Source: Oscillospiraceae bacterium (lineage in GTDB: Bacteria; Bacillota; Clostridia; Oscillospirales; Oscillospiraceae). Taken from it: a stretch of 64,000 bases of DNA. The translations under genes and the position numbers were made by a program. Location: NCBI GenBank assembly GCA_017937195.1, contig JAGBEA010000017.1, positions 1-64,000 on the forward strand, in the 5' to 3' direction. This document shows, piece by piece, positions 1-9,329 of the stretch. The notes under the pieces were generated by a model. The model saw only the letters and a list, made by a program, of their open reading frames with translations. It had not been told where the DNA came from and searched no databases. How positions within the stretch are numbered: position 1 is the stretch's first letter; each line of letters opens with the position of its first letter.

Positions 1-2
1 AC

Positions 3-1019
3 TTTATGACCAACCAGACCGAAGGTGTCATCTTTGGTGTTATCTTCCTGCTGCTGACCATCTTCATCGTCATGGGCGGTGTCAACGGCGGTATCGAGAA
101 GTTCTGCGCTGTGGGTATGCCTGCGCTGTTCTTCATGCTGATCATCATCATCATTCGTTCCTGCACCCTGCCCGGTGCTGTGGAAGGTCTGAAGTTCATG
201 TTCGTCCCCAACTTTGAGCCTTTGAAGGAGAATTTCCTCGGCGTGCTGGCAACGGCCGGCGGCCAGATGTTCTTCTCGCTGTCTCTGGGCATGGGCGTTA
301 TGATCACCTACGGCTCTTATCTGGATAAGGAAAAGAACATCACCAAGAATGCGCTGGTCATCGTGCTGTGCGATACGCTGGTGGCTCTGATGGCCGGTCT
401 GGCCGTTCTGCCCGCTGCATTCGCGCTGGATCCCGGCGGCAAGATCGGCGGCCCCTCTCTGCTGTTCGTCACGCTGCAGAACGTGTTTGACAGCATGGGC
501 GGCATCGGTGCTGTGTTCGGAATCATCTTCTACCTGCTGGTTATTCTGGCAGCCGTGTCCTCCTCCATCTCCCTGCTGGAGGTCATCGTTACCCACTTTG
601 TTGACAAGGCTGCCGAAAAGGGCAAGCAGGGCGACAAGCGCAAGGTCTACTCCGTGTTGGCCGGTATCGCCGTGTCCGCGCTGATGGTGCTGGTGTGCCT
701 GGACGGTCTGGGCTCCAACGGTTACTGGGTCCCCGGCCAGAAGCTGGTTGACGGCGTGTGGACCTTTACCGCTACTTATAATGACTGCTGGCTGGACTTC
801 TTCGATATGCTGTCTGAAGGCATTATGATGCCTCTGGGCGCTATGCTGATGTGCATTATGATCGGCTACGAGATCGGCCCCGACGTGGTGCGCGACGAGG
901 TGGAGCGCAGCGGCGTGAAGATGAAGATCTTCGGCTTCTTCAAGCTATGCGTCAAGTTCATCACCCCCGTGCTGATGGTTCTGGTGCTGTACGGCCAGAT
1001 CAAGGACTTCTTCCTGTAA
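3..1019 (+). CDS. Sodium-dependent transporter, NSS family, 3' part
   Basis: C-terminal part of a neurotransmitter:sodium symporter (SNF/NSS) protein, an inner-membrane Na+-coupled carrier for amino acids or related solutes. The reading frame is open to the left edge and the first visible Met is internal, so the N-terminus, which carries the Na1/Na2 site helices, lies outside the window. The roughly 338 visible residues hold about seven to eight hydrophobic helices, including the family-like LAAVSSSISLLEV helix and a GGQMFFSLSLGMG segment. Bacterial members are usually 440-500 aa, so about 110 residues or more are missing. Substrate cannot be told from this part. A strong hairpin terminator follows. 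Confidence 0.85.
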   Translation, partial: FMTNQTEGVIFGVIFLLLTIFIVMGGVNGGIEKFCAVGMPALFFMLIIIIIRSCTLPGAVEGLKFMFVPNFEPLKENFLGVLATAGGQMFFSLSLGMGVMITYGSYLDKEKNITKNALVIVLCDTLVALMAGLAVLPAAFALDPGGKIGGPSLLFVTLQNVFDSMGGIGAVFGIIFYLLVILAAVSSSISLLEVIVTHFVDKAAEKGKQGDKRKVYSVLAGIAVSALMVLVCLDGLGSNGYWVPGQKLVDGVWTFTATYNDCWLDFFDMLSEGIMMPLGAMLMCIMIGYEIGPDVVRDEVERSGVKMKIFGFFKLCVKFITPVLMVLVLYGQIKDFFL

Positions 1020-1045
1020 GAAAATAATTACCTTCCTCAATTATG

Positions 1046-1085
1046 AAAGCCCCGAAGCCAATCGGCTTCGGGGCTTTCGTCTTTT
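1046..1085. terminator. Bidirectional terminator between the symporter and lipid kinase genes
   Basis: A perfect 14-bp stem (AAAGCCCCGAAGCC with its complement, 4-nt loop) is followed by a T-rich tract on the plus strand and preceded by A residues. It can end both convergent genes. Confidence 0.85.
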
Positions 1086-1092
1086 TCTTGTA

Positions 1093-1977
1093 TCAGGTCA
1101 GCAGCTCGATGGCGTGGGGGAGGCTGCGGATCTCCACCACCCGCTGACTGGGGGCATATTCGCCGTCCAGCGACCAGGGAATGTTGTCGTTGGTGGTCAG
1201 CCGCAGCTGCTCCACGTGGCGGAAGATGACGCCGGGGATATCGTATTGCATCTTGGTCAGCGCGAGAATCAGATTCTGCAGATCGGCAGGCGTTTTGGGC
1301 ATCCGCAGCAAAAGCAGCTCCAGCTTGCCGTCATCCATTTTCACCCGCGCTGGATCCAGCTTCACCAAGCCTGCCAGCGAGGTGGAGTTGCATACGCCGC
1401 CGAAGATGAATTCACCGGAGAACAGCTCCGTGTCGGTCTCCACGGTGCAGCGGTAGGGGCGCAGGGAGTCCAGATCCTTCACACCCTCCAGAATGTAGGC
1501 GAAATGTCCCAGCAGATTCTTGGCAGACTGCGGTGCAGAGTAGGACGAGCGGGTGAAGGCGCCGAAGGACGCCACATAGGCGAAGTGCCGGTCATTGCGC
1601 AGCCCGATGTCCAGTGGCTTGGGCGTGCCGGCAGCGATCAGCTTGGCTGCCTCCAAGGGATTGGCGGGCAGATGAAGGCTTGCGGCAAAATCGTTGGTGC
1701 TGCCGTAGGGAATGTAGCCGATGGGCGGGCGTTGAGGCAGCGTCATCAAGCCGGAGATGGTTTCGTTCAGCGTGCCGTCACCGCCGGCACAGACCACAGC
1801 GTCAAAATCCGCGCCGTATTGGGCGGCAAGACGGGCAGCGTGACCGCGTTCCTCTGTCAGACAGACCTTCAGCAGCCAACCGTTGTTGCCGAAGTGCGCG
1901 GCTGCCTCCAACAGAGGGGCCGGCGACTTGGTTTTTCCGGCGCGCGGATTAATGATAAACAACATTTTTTTCGACAT
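1093..1977 (-). CDS. Diacylglycerol kinase family lipid kinase (YegS/BmrU-like)
   Basis: 294-aa cytoplasmic or membrane-associated lipid kinase of the DAGK catalytic family. It probably phosphorylates diacylglycerol or a related lipid in phospholipid recycling. The N-terminal NPRAGKTKS segment and the nucleotide-binding GGDGTLNE motif are both present, and the C-terminal beta-sandwich half ends near residue 290. I chose the ATG at 1977, which has an AGAGGG site 5 nt upstream, rather than an ATG 48 bp further out that lacks one. It stands alone, convergent with the symporter gene. Substrate is not decided by sequence. Confidence 0.88.
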   Translation of the reverse strand: MSKKMLFIINPRAGKTKSPAPLLEAAAHFGNNGWLLKVCLTEERGHAARLAAQYGADFDAVVCAGGDGTLNETISGLMTLPQRPPIGYIPYGSTNDFAASLHLPANPLEAAKLIAAGTPKPLDIGLRNDRHFAYVASFGAFTRSSYSAPQSAKNLLGHFAYILEGVKDLDSLRPYRCTVETDTELFSGEFIFGGVCNSTSLAGLVKLDPARVKMDDGKLELLLLRMPKTPADLQNLILALTKMQYDIPGVIFRHVEQLRLTTNDNIPWSLDGEYAPSQRVVEIRSLPHAIELLT

Positions 1978-2141
1978 ATAAACCCTCTTAACGGAAAATT
2001 TACGGAAAATAAAACTTTTTAACACATGTGTAGTTCATTATAATACGCAAATGTGAACATTTCAAGACAACCGCGATTTCCTCTTGAAAACGCGGCAGGA
2101 TTTGGTTATGATAAAGAAAAAAGAGGAAAGGTGCAGCAAGG

Positions 2142-3419
2142 ATGAAAGAGTGGGCGCGATATGCAAAATGGGCAGTGACTGCGTTTGTGACGGTCTGCGC
2201 CATTTTGGTTTTTTACGATACATTTTACCTCAGCGGTGCGCTGGGAACCTTTTTGGGCAAGACCGCAGATATACTGGCGCCGGTGTTGTATGGCGCGGCT
2301 ATGGCGTATCTGCTGGCACCGCTGGTGAACTGGTTTGAGCGCATGATCCTCCGCCTGCTGAACAAGTGGGGCAAGATCCACAATCCGCCCAGCACCCGCC
2401 GCACCCAAGTTTTTCTGCGCGTAATGGGGATTACGCTGGCGTGGCTGACGATGCTGGCGGTGCTGTATCTGCTGATGAGTGTGCTGGTGCCGCAGTTGGT
2501 GGAAAGCGTCAAGCAGCTGATCGCCAACGCCGAACTCTATTATAATACCGCTTACGGCTGGGTCACCGCGCTGATGGAGGAATATCCCCGTGCGGCGCAG
2601 TGGATTCTGGAGCAGCTGGACGGCTATCGTGACACATCTGTCAATTTCTTTCAGTCGCTGCTGCCCCGTATGGAGGAGCTGCTGCGCTCGGTGACCGGCG
2701 GCATCTGGAACAGCGTGTGGGGCACGCTGAACTTCGCCATGGATCTGGTGATCGGCATCATCATCTCCGTGTATCTGCTGGCGATGAAGGAACGCAGCCT
2801 TGCCCGCACCTGCAAGGGTGTTTACAGTGTCCTCAAAGAGGAGCAGGCCCGCGCGCTGCTGAACGGCGTGCATAAGGTGGACCGCATCTTCAGCGGCTTC
2901 ATCCGCGGCAAGCTGCTGGATTCACTGATTATCGGCATTCTGTGCTTTATCGGCTGCTCCATCCTCAAGTTCCCCTACACACCGCTGATCAGTGTGGTGG
3001 TGGGCGTGACCAATGTGATCCCCTTCTTCGGTCCCTTCCTTGGCGCCATCCCCAGCGCATTTTTGATTTTGCTGGTCGATCCGCTGAAGTGTCTGTATTT
3101 TGTCCTCTTCGTGCTGGCTTTGCAGCAGCTGGACGGCAACGTGATCGGTCCGGCCATTCTGGGCGATTCCACCGGCATCTCCAGCTTCTGGGTCATCGTT
3201 TCCATTCTGGTGGGCGGCGGCTTCTTCGGCGTGCTGGGTATGTTCCTTGGCGTGCCCGCCTTCGCCGCGCTGCAGGCACTGGTGAAATTCCTTGTGGATC
3301 GCCGGCTGCAAAAGCGCGGGATGCCGACCGACGCTGCGTCTTATGTGGGGCGGTATAAGACTGCTCCGCCTGCGCAGGCGCCGGCAGAGGAAGTCAAAGA
3401 GGAAAAAACGGAAGAATAA
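2142..3419 (+). CDS. AI-2E family transporter (PF01594-type membrane protein)
   Basis: 425-aa polytopic membrane protein of the AI-2E/TqsA/YtvI superfamily. About eight helices flank a central soluble segment (roughly residues 110-190), and the conserved FFGPFLGAIPS and GxxFFGVLGMFLGVPAFA stretches near the C-terminus are typical. Named members export autoinducer-2 or act as Na+/H+ antiporters, so the generic name does not prove a quorum-sensing role. The Glu/Lys-rich tail after residue 400 is probably cytoplasmic. It is a single gene closed by a terminator directly after its stop. Confidence 0.88.
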   Translation: MKEWARYAKWAVTAFVTVCAILVFYDTFYLSGALGTFLGKTADILAPVLYGAAMAYLLAPLVNWFERMILRLLNKWGKIHNPPSTRRTQVFLRVMGITLAWLTMLAVLYLLMSVLVPQLVESVKQLIANAELYYNTAYGWVTALMEEYPRAAQWILEQLDGYRDTSVNFFQSLLPRMEELLRSVTGGIWNSVWGTLNFAMDLVIGIIISVYLLAMKERSLARTCKGVYSVLKEEQARALLNGVHKVDRIFSGFIRGKLLDSLIIGILCFIGCSILKFPYTPLISVVVGVTNVIPFFGPFLGAIPSAFLILLVDPLKCLYFVLFVLALQQLDGNVIGPAILGDSTGISSFWVIVSILVGGGFFGVLGMFLGVPAFAALQALVKFLVDRRLQKRGMPTDAASYVGRYKTAPPAQAPAEEVKEEKTEE

Positions 3420-3424
3420 CCCTT

Positions 3425-3455
3425 GGGCTGTCTGCAAGTGCAGACAGCCCTTTTT
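3425..3455 (+). terminator. Terminator after the AI-2E-type gene
   Basis: A perfect stem built on GGGCTGTCTGC and its complement is followed by TTTTT, six bases after the stop codon. Confidence 0.9.
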
Positions 3456-3498
3456 GCGTCTTTTCACCGCACTGCGGACGGCAAATCGCAAATAATCC

Positions 3499-3527
3499 TT
3501 GCAATAGCGCGGAAAATGTGGTACATT
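3499..3527 (+). promoter_or_regulatory. Candidate promoter of the nickel/peptide ABC operon
   Basis: TTGCAA, a 17-bp spacer, then TACATT, about 78 bp upstream of the start of the binding-protein gene. No operator or riboswitch-like structure was recognised in the leader. Confidence 0.55.
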
Positions 3528-3604
3528 TCCATCGACAATTGAATATAGAAACCAACTTTTATTTCAAGTTTGCCGCCGAAGGTGGCGGCAAGAAGGAGAA
3601 GAAC

Positions 3605-5146
3605 ATGAAAAAATTCGTATCCCTTTTCCTGGTGCTTGTGATGGTGAGCGCTGTACTCTGCGGCTGCGGAGACGGCAGCAAGAAGCCCGGTGCCGAATGG
3701 AATAAAGGCTATGAACAGCGCAAGCTCAACAACGAGATCGTGGTGGGCATTGCGCAGGACCTGGAAGACAGTCTTGACCCGCATCAGTCGTCGTCGGCAG
3801 GAACCAGAGAGGTCTTTTTCAACATCTATGAGGGCTTGGTCAAGCCCAATTCTGCTGGTGAATTGATCTACGCGGTTGCTGAGGATATGAAGCTTTCCTC
3901 TGACGGCAGGACTTACACCTTCTATATTCGTGAGGGTGTCCGGTTCCATAATGGCCAAAGCGTGACCGCAGCGGATGTTGTGTATTCCATTAAGCGCTGC
4001 GCCGACACATCGGGGGGAGCTCCTCTGGTGGCGGCGTTTTCTGCTATCGAGGATGTGAAGGTCGTCGATGAGATGACGGTGGACATCACCATCAAGGCCC
4101 GCGATCTGGACTTTTTGAGCTACCTGACGGTGGCCATCGTGCCGGAGAATGCTGCGGATCTGGCAACAAAGCCCTGCGGCACCGGTCCTTTCAAGTATGT
4201 GTCCCGCTCTCCGCAGGAGAACATTATCATCGAGCGTTTTGATGATTACTGGGGCAAGAAGGCGGAGCTGAGCCGCGTGACCTACAAGATCTATGAGAAC
4301 GCTGAAACCCTGGTGATGGCACTTAAGGGCGGCGCCATCGATCTGTGCGCCCACCTGACCTCCGCGCAGGCCAAGCAGCTGGATGAGGACTATTTCCAGA
4401 TCCTCGAAGGCACTATGAATCTGGTGCAGGCCGTGTATCTCAACCACAAGGCGGCACCCTTTGACAACGAGCAGGTGCGTCAGGCGCTGTGTTACGCCAT
4501 CGACCGCCAGCAGATCATGAACTTCGTGGCAGACGGTCACGGCACGGCGGTGGGCAGCAGTATGTACCCCGCCTTCACCAAGTATTTTATGCCTGAGCTG
4601 ACCGATTACTACAAGTACGATCCGGCCAAGGCCAAGAAACTGCTGGCAGATGCCGGCTATCCCAACGGCTTTGATATGACCATTATGGTGGCATCCAATA
4701 ATAAGCCCCACGTGGATACCGCCGAGGTGGTGGCGCAGCAGCTGCGCGCCATCGGCATCAATGTGACCATCCAGCAGGTGGAGTGGCAGACGTGGTACGA
4801 TGAGGCATATAAGGGCCGCAACTTCCAGGCCACCATCGTGGGTCTGGACGCCAGCAATATGACGGCGCGCGCCCTGCTGGAGCGTTTTACCTCCACCCAC
4901 AGCAAGAACTTTACCAACTACAATAACCCCGACTATGATGCTCTGTTCCAGCAGGCCATCTCCGCCACGGATGATGCCGCACAGACCGCCATCTATAAGC
5001 AGATGCAGCGCGAGTTGACGGAGACGGCAGCCAATCTGTATATTCAGGATCTGTGCGATCTGGTGGCGCTGCGTGAGGGACTGACGGGCGTGGAGTTCTA
5101 TCCTACCTACGTGCTGGATCTGTCCACGGTGAAGTTCACCAAGTGA
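3605..5146 (+). CDS. ABC transporter substrate-binding lipoprotein, family 5 (peptide/nickel)
   Basis: 513-aa extracytoplasmic binding protein of the DppA/OppA/NikA family, first gene of a six-gene importer operon. It has a lipoprotein signal, with a hydrophobic stretch to residue 18 and a lipobox ending LCGC, so it is probably tethered at Cys21. The family signature region around residues 95-125 (VRFHNGQSVTAADVVYS) is clear, as is a late FDMTIMVASNN segment. The ATG at 3605 follows an AAGGAG site. Family 5 proteins bind peptides, nickel chelates, opines or sugars. The small sizes of the partner subunits (312, 267, 261 and 243 aa) resemble the Nik system more than Opp, but this does not settle the ligand. 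Confidence 0.87.
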   Translation: MKKFVSLFLVLVMVSAVLCGCGDGSKKPGAEWNKGYEQRKLNNEIVVGIAQDLEDSLDPHQSSSAGTREVFFNIYEGLVKPNSAGELIYAVAEDMKLSSDGRTYTFYIREGVRFHNGQSVTAADVVYSIKRCADTSGGAPLVAAFSAIEDVKVVDEMTVDITIKARDLDFLSYLTVAIVPENAADLATKPCGTGPFKYVSRSPQENIIIERFDDYWGKKAELSRVTYKIYENAETLVMALKGGAIDLCAHLTSAQAKQLDEDYFQILEGTMNLVQAVYLNHKAAPFDNEQVRQALCYAIDRQQIMNFVADGHGTAVGSSMYPAFTKYFMPELTDYYKYDPAKAKKLLADAGYPNGFDMTIMVASNNKPHVDTAEVVAQQLRAIGINVTIQQVEWQTWYDEAYKGRNFQATIVGLDASNMTARALLERFTSTHSKNFTNYNNPDYDALFQQAISATDDAAQTAIYKQMQRELTETAANLYIQDLCDLVALREGLTGVEFYPTYVLDLSTVKFTK

Positions 5147-5194
5147 GAAAATGAAGAAAACGGCTATCAGCCGAGAGAGAAAGAGGCGATCAGA

Positions 5195-6133
5195 ATGAAA
5201 CACGCAGCGAAAAAATTGGGTTTAATGCTGCTGACTATGCTGATCGTCTCTTTTCTTGCGTTCTTGGCATTTCAGATCATTCCCGGTGATCCCACCAACA
5301 CCCTGCTGGGCAGCGAAGCTACGCCGGAGCGCGTGGCCGCCCTGCGCGCCGAGCTGGGCTTGGACCGCCCCTTCTTTGTGCGGTATTTTGATTGGATCAC
5401 CGACTTTGTGCAGGGCGATTTCGGCAAGTCCTACAGCTACAGTATGCCCGTTGCGGATATGCTCAGCGGAAAACTGGCGGTGACGCTGCTGCTGGCAGCC
5501 ATCTCCTTTTTGCTGACGGTCATCGTGTCCATTCCCTTGGGCATCCTCAGCGCCGACTGCGGCGGCTGGTTTGACCGCATCGTCACGGTGCTGGGTCAGG
5601 TCACTATGGCGGTGCCGCCCTTCTTTATCGGCATTTTGCTGACCTATCTCTTCGGCATCACGCTGCATTGGTTCACCCCCGGCGAATTTGTGTCGCCCGG
5701 TGTGGACTTTTGGGCAAGTGCCGGCTATCTGGTGTTTCCCGCCGCCGCCATTGCGCTGCCGCGCATCGCTATGACGGTGAAGATGCTGCGCAGCGGCATT
5801 ATGGGTGAGCTGAATAAGGACTATGTCCGCACCTCCCACAGCCGCGGCAATACCCGCCGCGCCACGCTGTACCGCCACGTGCTGCGCAACGCCGTTGTGC
5901 CCACGGTGGCGTTCCTTGCCATGACCATCGCCGATATCGTGGCAGGCAGCGTTGTGGTGGAGCAGGTCTTTGCCATCCCCGGTCTGGGGCGGCTGCTGCT
6001 CAGCTCCATCTCCAACCGCGACTATCCCGTGGTGCAGGCCATCATCGTGATGATGGCGTTTTGGGTGGTGCTGGTAAACTTTGTGGCAGACCTCATCAAT
6101 CAGCGGCTGGATCCCCGGCTGCGCCTGCAGTAA
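5195..6133 (+). CDS. ABC transporter permease, DppB/NikB type
   Basis: 312-aa membrane subunit of a type I ABC importer with about six helices. The N-terminal AFQIIPGDPTNTLLG segment and the cytoplasmic coupling-loop region (ELNKDYVRTSHSRGNTRRATLYRHVLRNA, EAA-like loop) are characteristic of the BPD_transp_1 family. It follows the binding-protein gene after 48 bp and precedes the second permease by 12 bp. NikB proteins are about 314 aa, and DppB is slightly longer. Confidence 0.9.
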   Translation: MKHAAKKLGLMLLTMLIVSFLAFLAFQIIPGDPTNTLLGSEATPERVAALRAELGLDRPFFVRYFDWITDFVQGDFGKSYSYSMPVADMLSGKLAVTLLLAAISFLLTVIVSIPLGILSADCGGWFDRIVTVLGQVTMAVPPFFIGILLTYLFGITLHWFTPGEFVSPGVDFWASAGYLVFPAAAIALPRIAMTVKMLRSGIMGELNKDYVRTSHSRGNTRRATLYRHVLRNAVVPTVAFLAMTIADIVAGSVVVEQVFAIPGLGRLLLSSISNRDYPVVQAIIVMMAFWVVLVNFVADLINQRLDPRLRLQ

Positions 6134-6145
6134 GGAGGGGCTGCC

Positions 6146-6949
6146 ATGTCTGAAAGAAGAAGAAATCTCTATTTGCGCGTGGGTCTTGCCATCACCGGCG
6201 TCATCACGCTGCTGGCGGTGTTGGGCTGCTTCTGGACGCCCTATGACCCCAGCGCTATGAACAGCGCCGAGATGTACGCATCTCCCAGCCTGCGCCACCT
6301 CTTTGGCACGGATAACTTTGGCCGCGACGTGTTCAGCCGCGTGATGAAGGGTGTCAGCACTACGTATCTCATCTCCCTTGCCACGGTGGCGCTGGGCGCT
6401 GCGGTGGGCGTGGTGGTGGGTGCGCTGACCGGCTATTTCGGCGGCGTCATCGACGATATCCTGATGCGTGTCAACGATGCCGTCACCGCTTTCCCCAGCA
6501 TTCTGCTGGCGCTGGTGTTTATCTCGCTGCTGGGCTTTGGTAAGTACAATGTGATTTTGGCGCTGGGCGTGGCGTTTATTCCCAGCTATGCCCGTGTGGT
6601 GCGCAGTGAATTTGCCCGCCACCGCGAGATGAACTATGTGAAGTCCGCCCACTTGATGGGCGCCACCCACCGGCGCATTATGTTTGTCCATATCCTGCCC
6701 AATACCCGTGCGGTGATTCTGCCCACGCTGGTCATCGGCTTTAACAATGCCGTGCTGGCGGAGGCCAGTATGAGCTATCTGGGCATCGGCGTGCGCTCGC
6801 CGGACGTGTCGCTGGGCTATATGCTCTCGGAGTCCCAGAGCTATATGAGCAGCGCACCGTGGTATGTGCTGTGCACCGGTATGACCATTGTTTTGCTGAT
6901 CCTTGGTTTCTCTCTGGTGGGCGAGGGTCTGCAGCAGGAGGGGAGGTAA
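6146..6949 (+). CDS. ABC transporter permease, DppC/NikC type
   Basis: 267-aa partner permease. It has an N-terminal helix, the conserved FGTDNFGRDVFSRVMKG segment after it that marks OppC/DppC/NikC proteins, five more helices, and a YVKSAHLMGATHRRIMFVHILPN coupling loop. It starts 12 bp after the first permease with a GGAGG site, consistent with translation as a stoichiometric pair. Length matches NikC (about 277 aa) better than the roughly 300-aa peptide permeases. Confidence 0.9.
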   Translation: MSERRRNLYLRVGLAITGVITLLAVLGCFWTPYDPSAMNSAEMYASPSLRHLFGTDNFGRDVFSRVMKGVSTTYLISLATVALGAAVGVVVGALTGYFGGVIDDILMRVNDAVTAFPSILLALVFISLLGFGKYNVILALGVAFIPSYARVVRSEFARHREMNYVKSAHLMGATHRRIMFVHILPNTRAVILPTLVIGFNNAVLAEASMSYLGIGVRSPDVSLGYMLSESQSYMSSAPWYVLCTGMTIVLLILGFSLVGEGLQQEGR

Positions 6950-6953
6950 CGCT

Positions 6954-7739
6954 ATGCTGGAAATTCGTGATCTGCATGTGCAGTTCCACACCTCCGACCA
7001 CGAGGCGGTCCGCGGCATCGACCTGAAAGTGGATGACGGCGAGATAATGGGTCTTGTGGGCGAATCCGGCTCCGGCAAGACGGTCACCGCTATGATGGTG
7101 GCAGGTCTGCTGCAGTCGGATCGGGTGAAAACCAAGGGACAGATCTTGCTGGACGGTGAGGATCTGCTGCGCGCCGACGGTGACGACCTGCGCCGCCGTC
7201 AGGGAAAGGACATCTGTGTGGTGTTTCAGGAGCCTATGAGCGCGTTGAACCCCGTGATGCGCATCGGTCCGCAGGTGGAGGAGTGCCTGCGCGTGCATAC
7301 CAAGCTGTCCAAGGCCGAGCGGCGCGAGCTGGCGCTGCAGGCTATGCGCGATGTGGATTTGGACGATGTGGAGGAAGTGTACAAAAAGTATCCCCACGAG
7401 CTTAGCGGCGGTATGCTGCAGCGTGTGTGTATCGCCGCTGCCATCGTCAGCCGCCCCCGTCTGCTGCTGGCGGACGAGCCTACCACCGCGCTGGATGTGA
7501 CCATTCAGGCGCAGATTCTGGAGCTGCTGAAGCGGCTGAATCGGGAGCGCGATATGTCCATTTTGTTCATCTCCCACAACCTCAATGTGGTGCGCAAGCT
7601 GTGTACCCGTGTGGCGGTGATGGAGCGCGGACTCATCGTGGAGGAGGGGGAGACCGATCAGGTTTTCCACCGTCCTCAGGCGCCCTATACCCAGCGGCTG
7701 ATCGCCGCTATCCCCACAAGGAGGAAGATCGATGGCTGA
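6954..7739 (+). CDS. ABC transporter ATP-binding protein, DppD/NikD type
   Basis: 261-aa cytoplasmic ATPase. Walker A GESGSGKT (about residue 36), the subfamily signature LSGGMLQRV (about 146), Walker B LLLADEP (about 166) and an H-loop in LFISHNL are all intact. The ATG at 6954 has a GGAGGGGAGG site and lies 4 bp after the preceding stop. It ends soon after the [10 protein letters not shown] segment, so it lacks most of the C-terminal extension of DppD/OppD. Its last 8 bp overlap the next ATPase gene, implying coupled translation of the heterodimer. Confidence 0.9.
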   Translation: MLEIRDLHVQFHTSDHEAVRGIDLKVDDGEIMGLVGESGSGKTVTAMMVAGLLQSDRVKTKGQILLDGEDLLRADGDDLRRRQGKDICVVFQEPMSALNPVMRIGPQVEECLRVHTKLSKAERRELALQAMRDVDLDDVEEVYKKYPHELSGGMLQRVCIAAAIVSRPRLLLADEPTTALDVTIQAQILELLKRLNRERDMSILFISHNLNVVRKLCTRVAVMERGLIVEEGETDQVFHRPQAPYTQRLIAAIPTRRKIDG

Positions 7740-8463
7740 TAAGGTTCTGGAGGTACGCGACCTCAACGCTTGGTACCGCCCCTCCGGCACGGTGCGCCGC
7801 AGCCGGCTGGTGCAGGTGCTGCACGATATCAAATTTGATCTCCACCGCGGCGAGATATTAGGTCTTGTGGGCGAATCCGGCTCGGGTAAGAGTACTCTTG
7901 CCAAGACCATTCTCGGCATGGTGCCGGACTATACGGGCACCTATACCCACTATACCAAGCGCCCCCAGATGGTGTTTCAGGATCCCTCCTCCAGCCTCAA
8001 TCCGGGGCGCACGGTGGGCTGGATTTTGGAGGAGCCGCTGCGGATCTACGGCAAGTACGATGAGCCGGAGCGCGTGCGCCGCGTCAAGGACATCATTGAC
8101 CGGGTGGGGCTGCCGGCCGAGTGCTACGATGTGCTGCCCCGCGAGCTGTCCGGCGGTCAGCGCCAGCGCGTGTGCATCGGTATGGCGCTGATCCAGAAGC
8201 CGGGTCTCATCATCGCAGATGAGGCGGTGTCGGCGCTGGATGTGACCATTCAGGCACAGATCCTGAAGCTGATCAGCGATCTGCGCCGGGATCTGGGCAT
8301 CTCCTACATCTTCATCTCCCACGACCTCAATGTGGTCTATCAGCTGTGCGACCGCGCCATCGTGATGAAGGATGGACGCATCGTGGAGCAGGGGGATGTG
8401 GAGGAGCTGTACGCCAATCCCAAGGAAGAATACACCCGCCAGTTGCTGGCGGCAGCACAGTGA
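7732..8463 (+). CDS. ABC transporter ATP-binding protein, DppF/NikE type
   Basis: 243-aa second ATPase of the importer. Walker [10 protein letters not shown], signature LSGGQRQRV, Walker [13 protein letters not shown] and the H-loop FISHDL are intact, so both nucleotide sites of the heterodimer should be catalytic. The start overlaps the upstream gene by 8 bp. It is shorter than DppF/OppF (about 320 aa) and close to NikE, ending shortly after the [11 protein letters not shown] segment. Confidence 0.9.
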   Translation: MADKVLEVRDLNAWYRPSGTVRRSRLVQVLHDIKFDLHRGEILGLVGESGSGKSTLAKTILGMVPDYTGTYTHYTKRPQMVFQDPSSSLNPGRTVGWILEEPLRIYGKYDEPERVRRVKDIIDRVGLPAECYDVLPRELSGGQRQRVCIGMALIQKPGLIIADEAVSALDVTIQAQILKLISDLRRDLGISYIFISHDLNVVYQLCDRAIVMKDGRIVEQGDVEELYANPKEEYTRQLLAAAQ

Positions 8464-8472
8464 GGTGTGACG

Positions 8473-8895
8473 ATGACAGAAGAACGCAAAGCAAATCTGC
8501 TGCGCACGGTCAACGAAATGGAGCCGTTCTTGCAGCATAACGGCATCACTTTTACCGATCTGTCCGACGGCTGGGCGGTGGCCAAGCTGCGCCAGCAGAG
8601 CGTGGTGATGAACCGCTGGGGTCTGCCCCATGGCGGCGCACTGTTCACTATGGCGGATGTGGCGGCCGGCGTTGCGGCGCTGACGCTGCGCAGTGAGTCG
8701 CTGGTGACGCTGAATGCTACCATCGATTTTATGGACGGCGCGGCGCCGGAGGGCGATGTGACGGCGGTGGCCAAGGTGGAGCGTATGGGCGGCAAGACCT
8801 GCTTTTGTAATGTGGAGATCTACGACTGCACCGAAAAGCGGATCGCCGTGCTGCACGCCGTGATGTATTTCACCGGCACGCCGCTGGATCTGTAA
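8473..8895 (+). CDS. Hotdog-fold thioesterase, PaaI/YdiI-like
   Basis: 140-aa single-domain hotdog protein. It carries the family core WGLPHGGALFTMADVAAGVAA (residues about 55-75), where the HGG segment lies at the acyl-CoA thioester site, and a following TLNATIDFMDGA strand. It should hydrolyse an acyl- or aryl-CoA in the cytoplasm. A GTG lies two codons upstream, but the GAGGTG site is best spaced for the ATG at 8473. It starts 9 bp after the ABC operon and precedes the only strong terminator, so it is co-transcribed with the importer. The metabolic link is not evident. Confidence 0.85.
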   Translation: MTEERKANLLRTVNEMEPFLQHNGITFTDLSDGWAVAKLRQQSVVMNRWGLPHGGALFTMADVAAGVAALTLRSESLVTLNATIDFMDGAAPEGDVTAVAKVERMGGKTCFCNVEIYDCTEKRIAVLHAVMYFTGTPLDL

Positions 8896-8902
8896 AAAGA
8901 GC

Positions 8903-8942
8903 AAAAAAAGACACACAGTCTGTGACTGTGTGTCTTTTTTTG
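8903..8942. terminator. Bidirectional terminator
   Basis: A-tract, a stem on GACACACAGTC and its complement, then TTTTTTT. It ends the importer operon on the plus strand and the dnaX-ybaB operon on the minus strand. Confidence 0.9.
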
Positions 8943-8952
8943 CTTTTAGGAT

Positions 8953-9318
8953 TCAGAATCCGAAACCGGGGATGTTCAGACCGCCGGTCACGCCCTTCAT
9001 AGAGCTCTCCATAGCGGCGTCTGCCTGACGCAGCGCCTCGTTCACGGCGGAGAGCACCAGATCCTGCAGCATCTCCACATCGTCGGCGTCCACAGCATCG
9101 GGCTTGATGACCAGATCGGTCAGCTCCTTCTTGCCGTTCACCGTGGCCTGCACCACGCCGCCGCCAACGGAGGCGGTAAAGCTGCTGTTTTCCACATCTT
9201 CCTGCGCCTTTGCCATATCCTGCTGCATCTTCAGCAGCTTCTGCTGCATCTGCTGCTGTTGGCGCATCATATTGTTGTTGCCGCCGCTGAAGCCGCCGCG
9301 TGCAGTATACTTTGCCAT
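8953..9318 (-). CDS. YbaB/EbfC family nucleoid-associated protein
   Basis: 121-aa DNA-binding protein. The N-terminus is Gly/Asn-rich (GGFSGGNNN), followed by a long Gln/Met-rich helix (about residues 18-45) and the conserved [23 protein letters not shown] sheet region. Members form dimeric tweezers that bind DNA without strong sequence preference. It lies 11 bp after dnaX in the order found throughout Firmicutes. The usual third partner, recR, is absent: the operon ends at a terminator. Confidence 0.92.
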   Translation of the reverse strand: MAKYTARGGFSGGNNNMMRQQQQMQQKLLKMQQDMAKAQEDVENSSFTASVGGGVVQATVNGKKELTDLVIKPDAVDADDVEMLQDLVLSAVNEALRQADAAMESSMKGVTGGLNIPGFGF

Positions 9319-9329
9319 AATCCTTCTCC

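Noticed and set aside
2142..3419. Evidence for AI-2 quorum sensing
   Set aside because: The family name is historical. No lsr or luxS gene is in the window, and members have other roles.
5222..7135. A 637-codon antisense frame opposite the importer permeases
   Set aside because: Low-complexity His/Gln/Gly translation without start signal, lying opposite three conserved genes.
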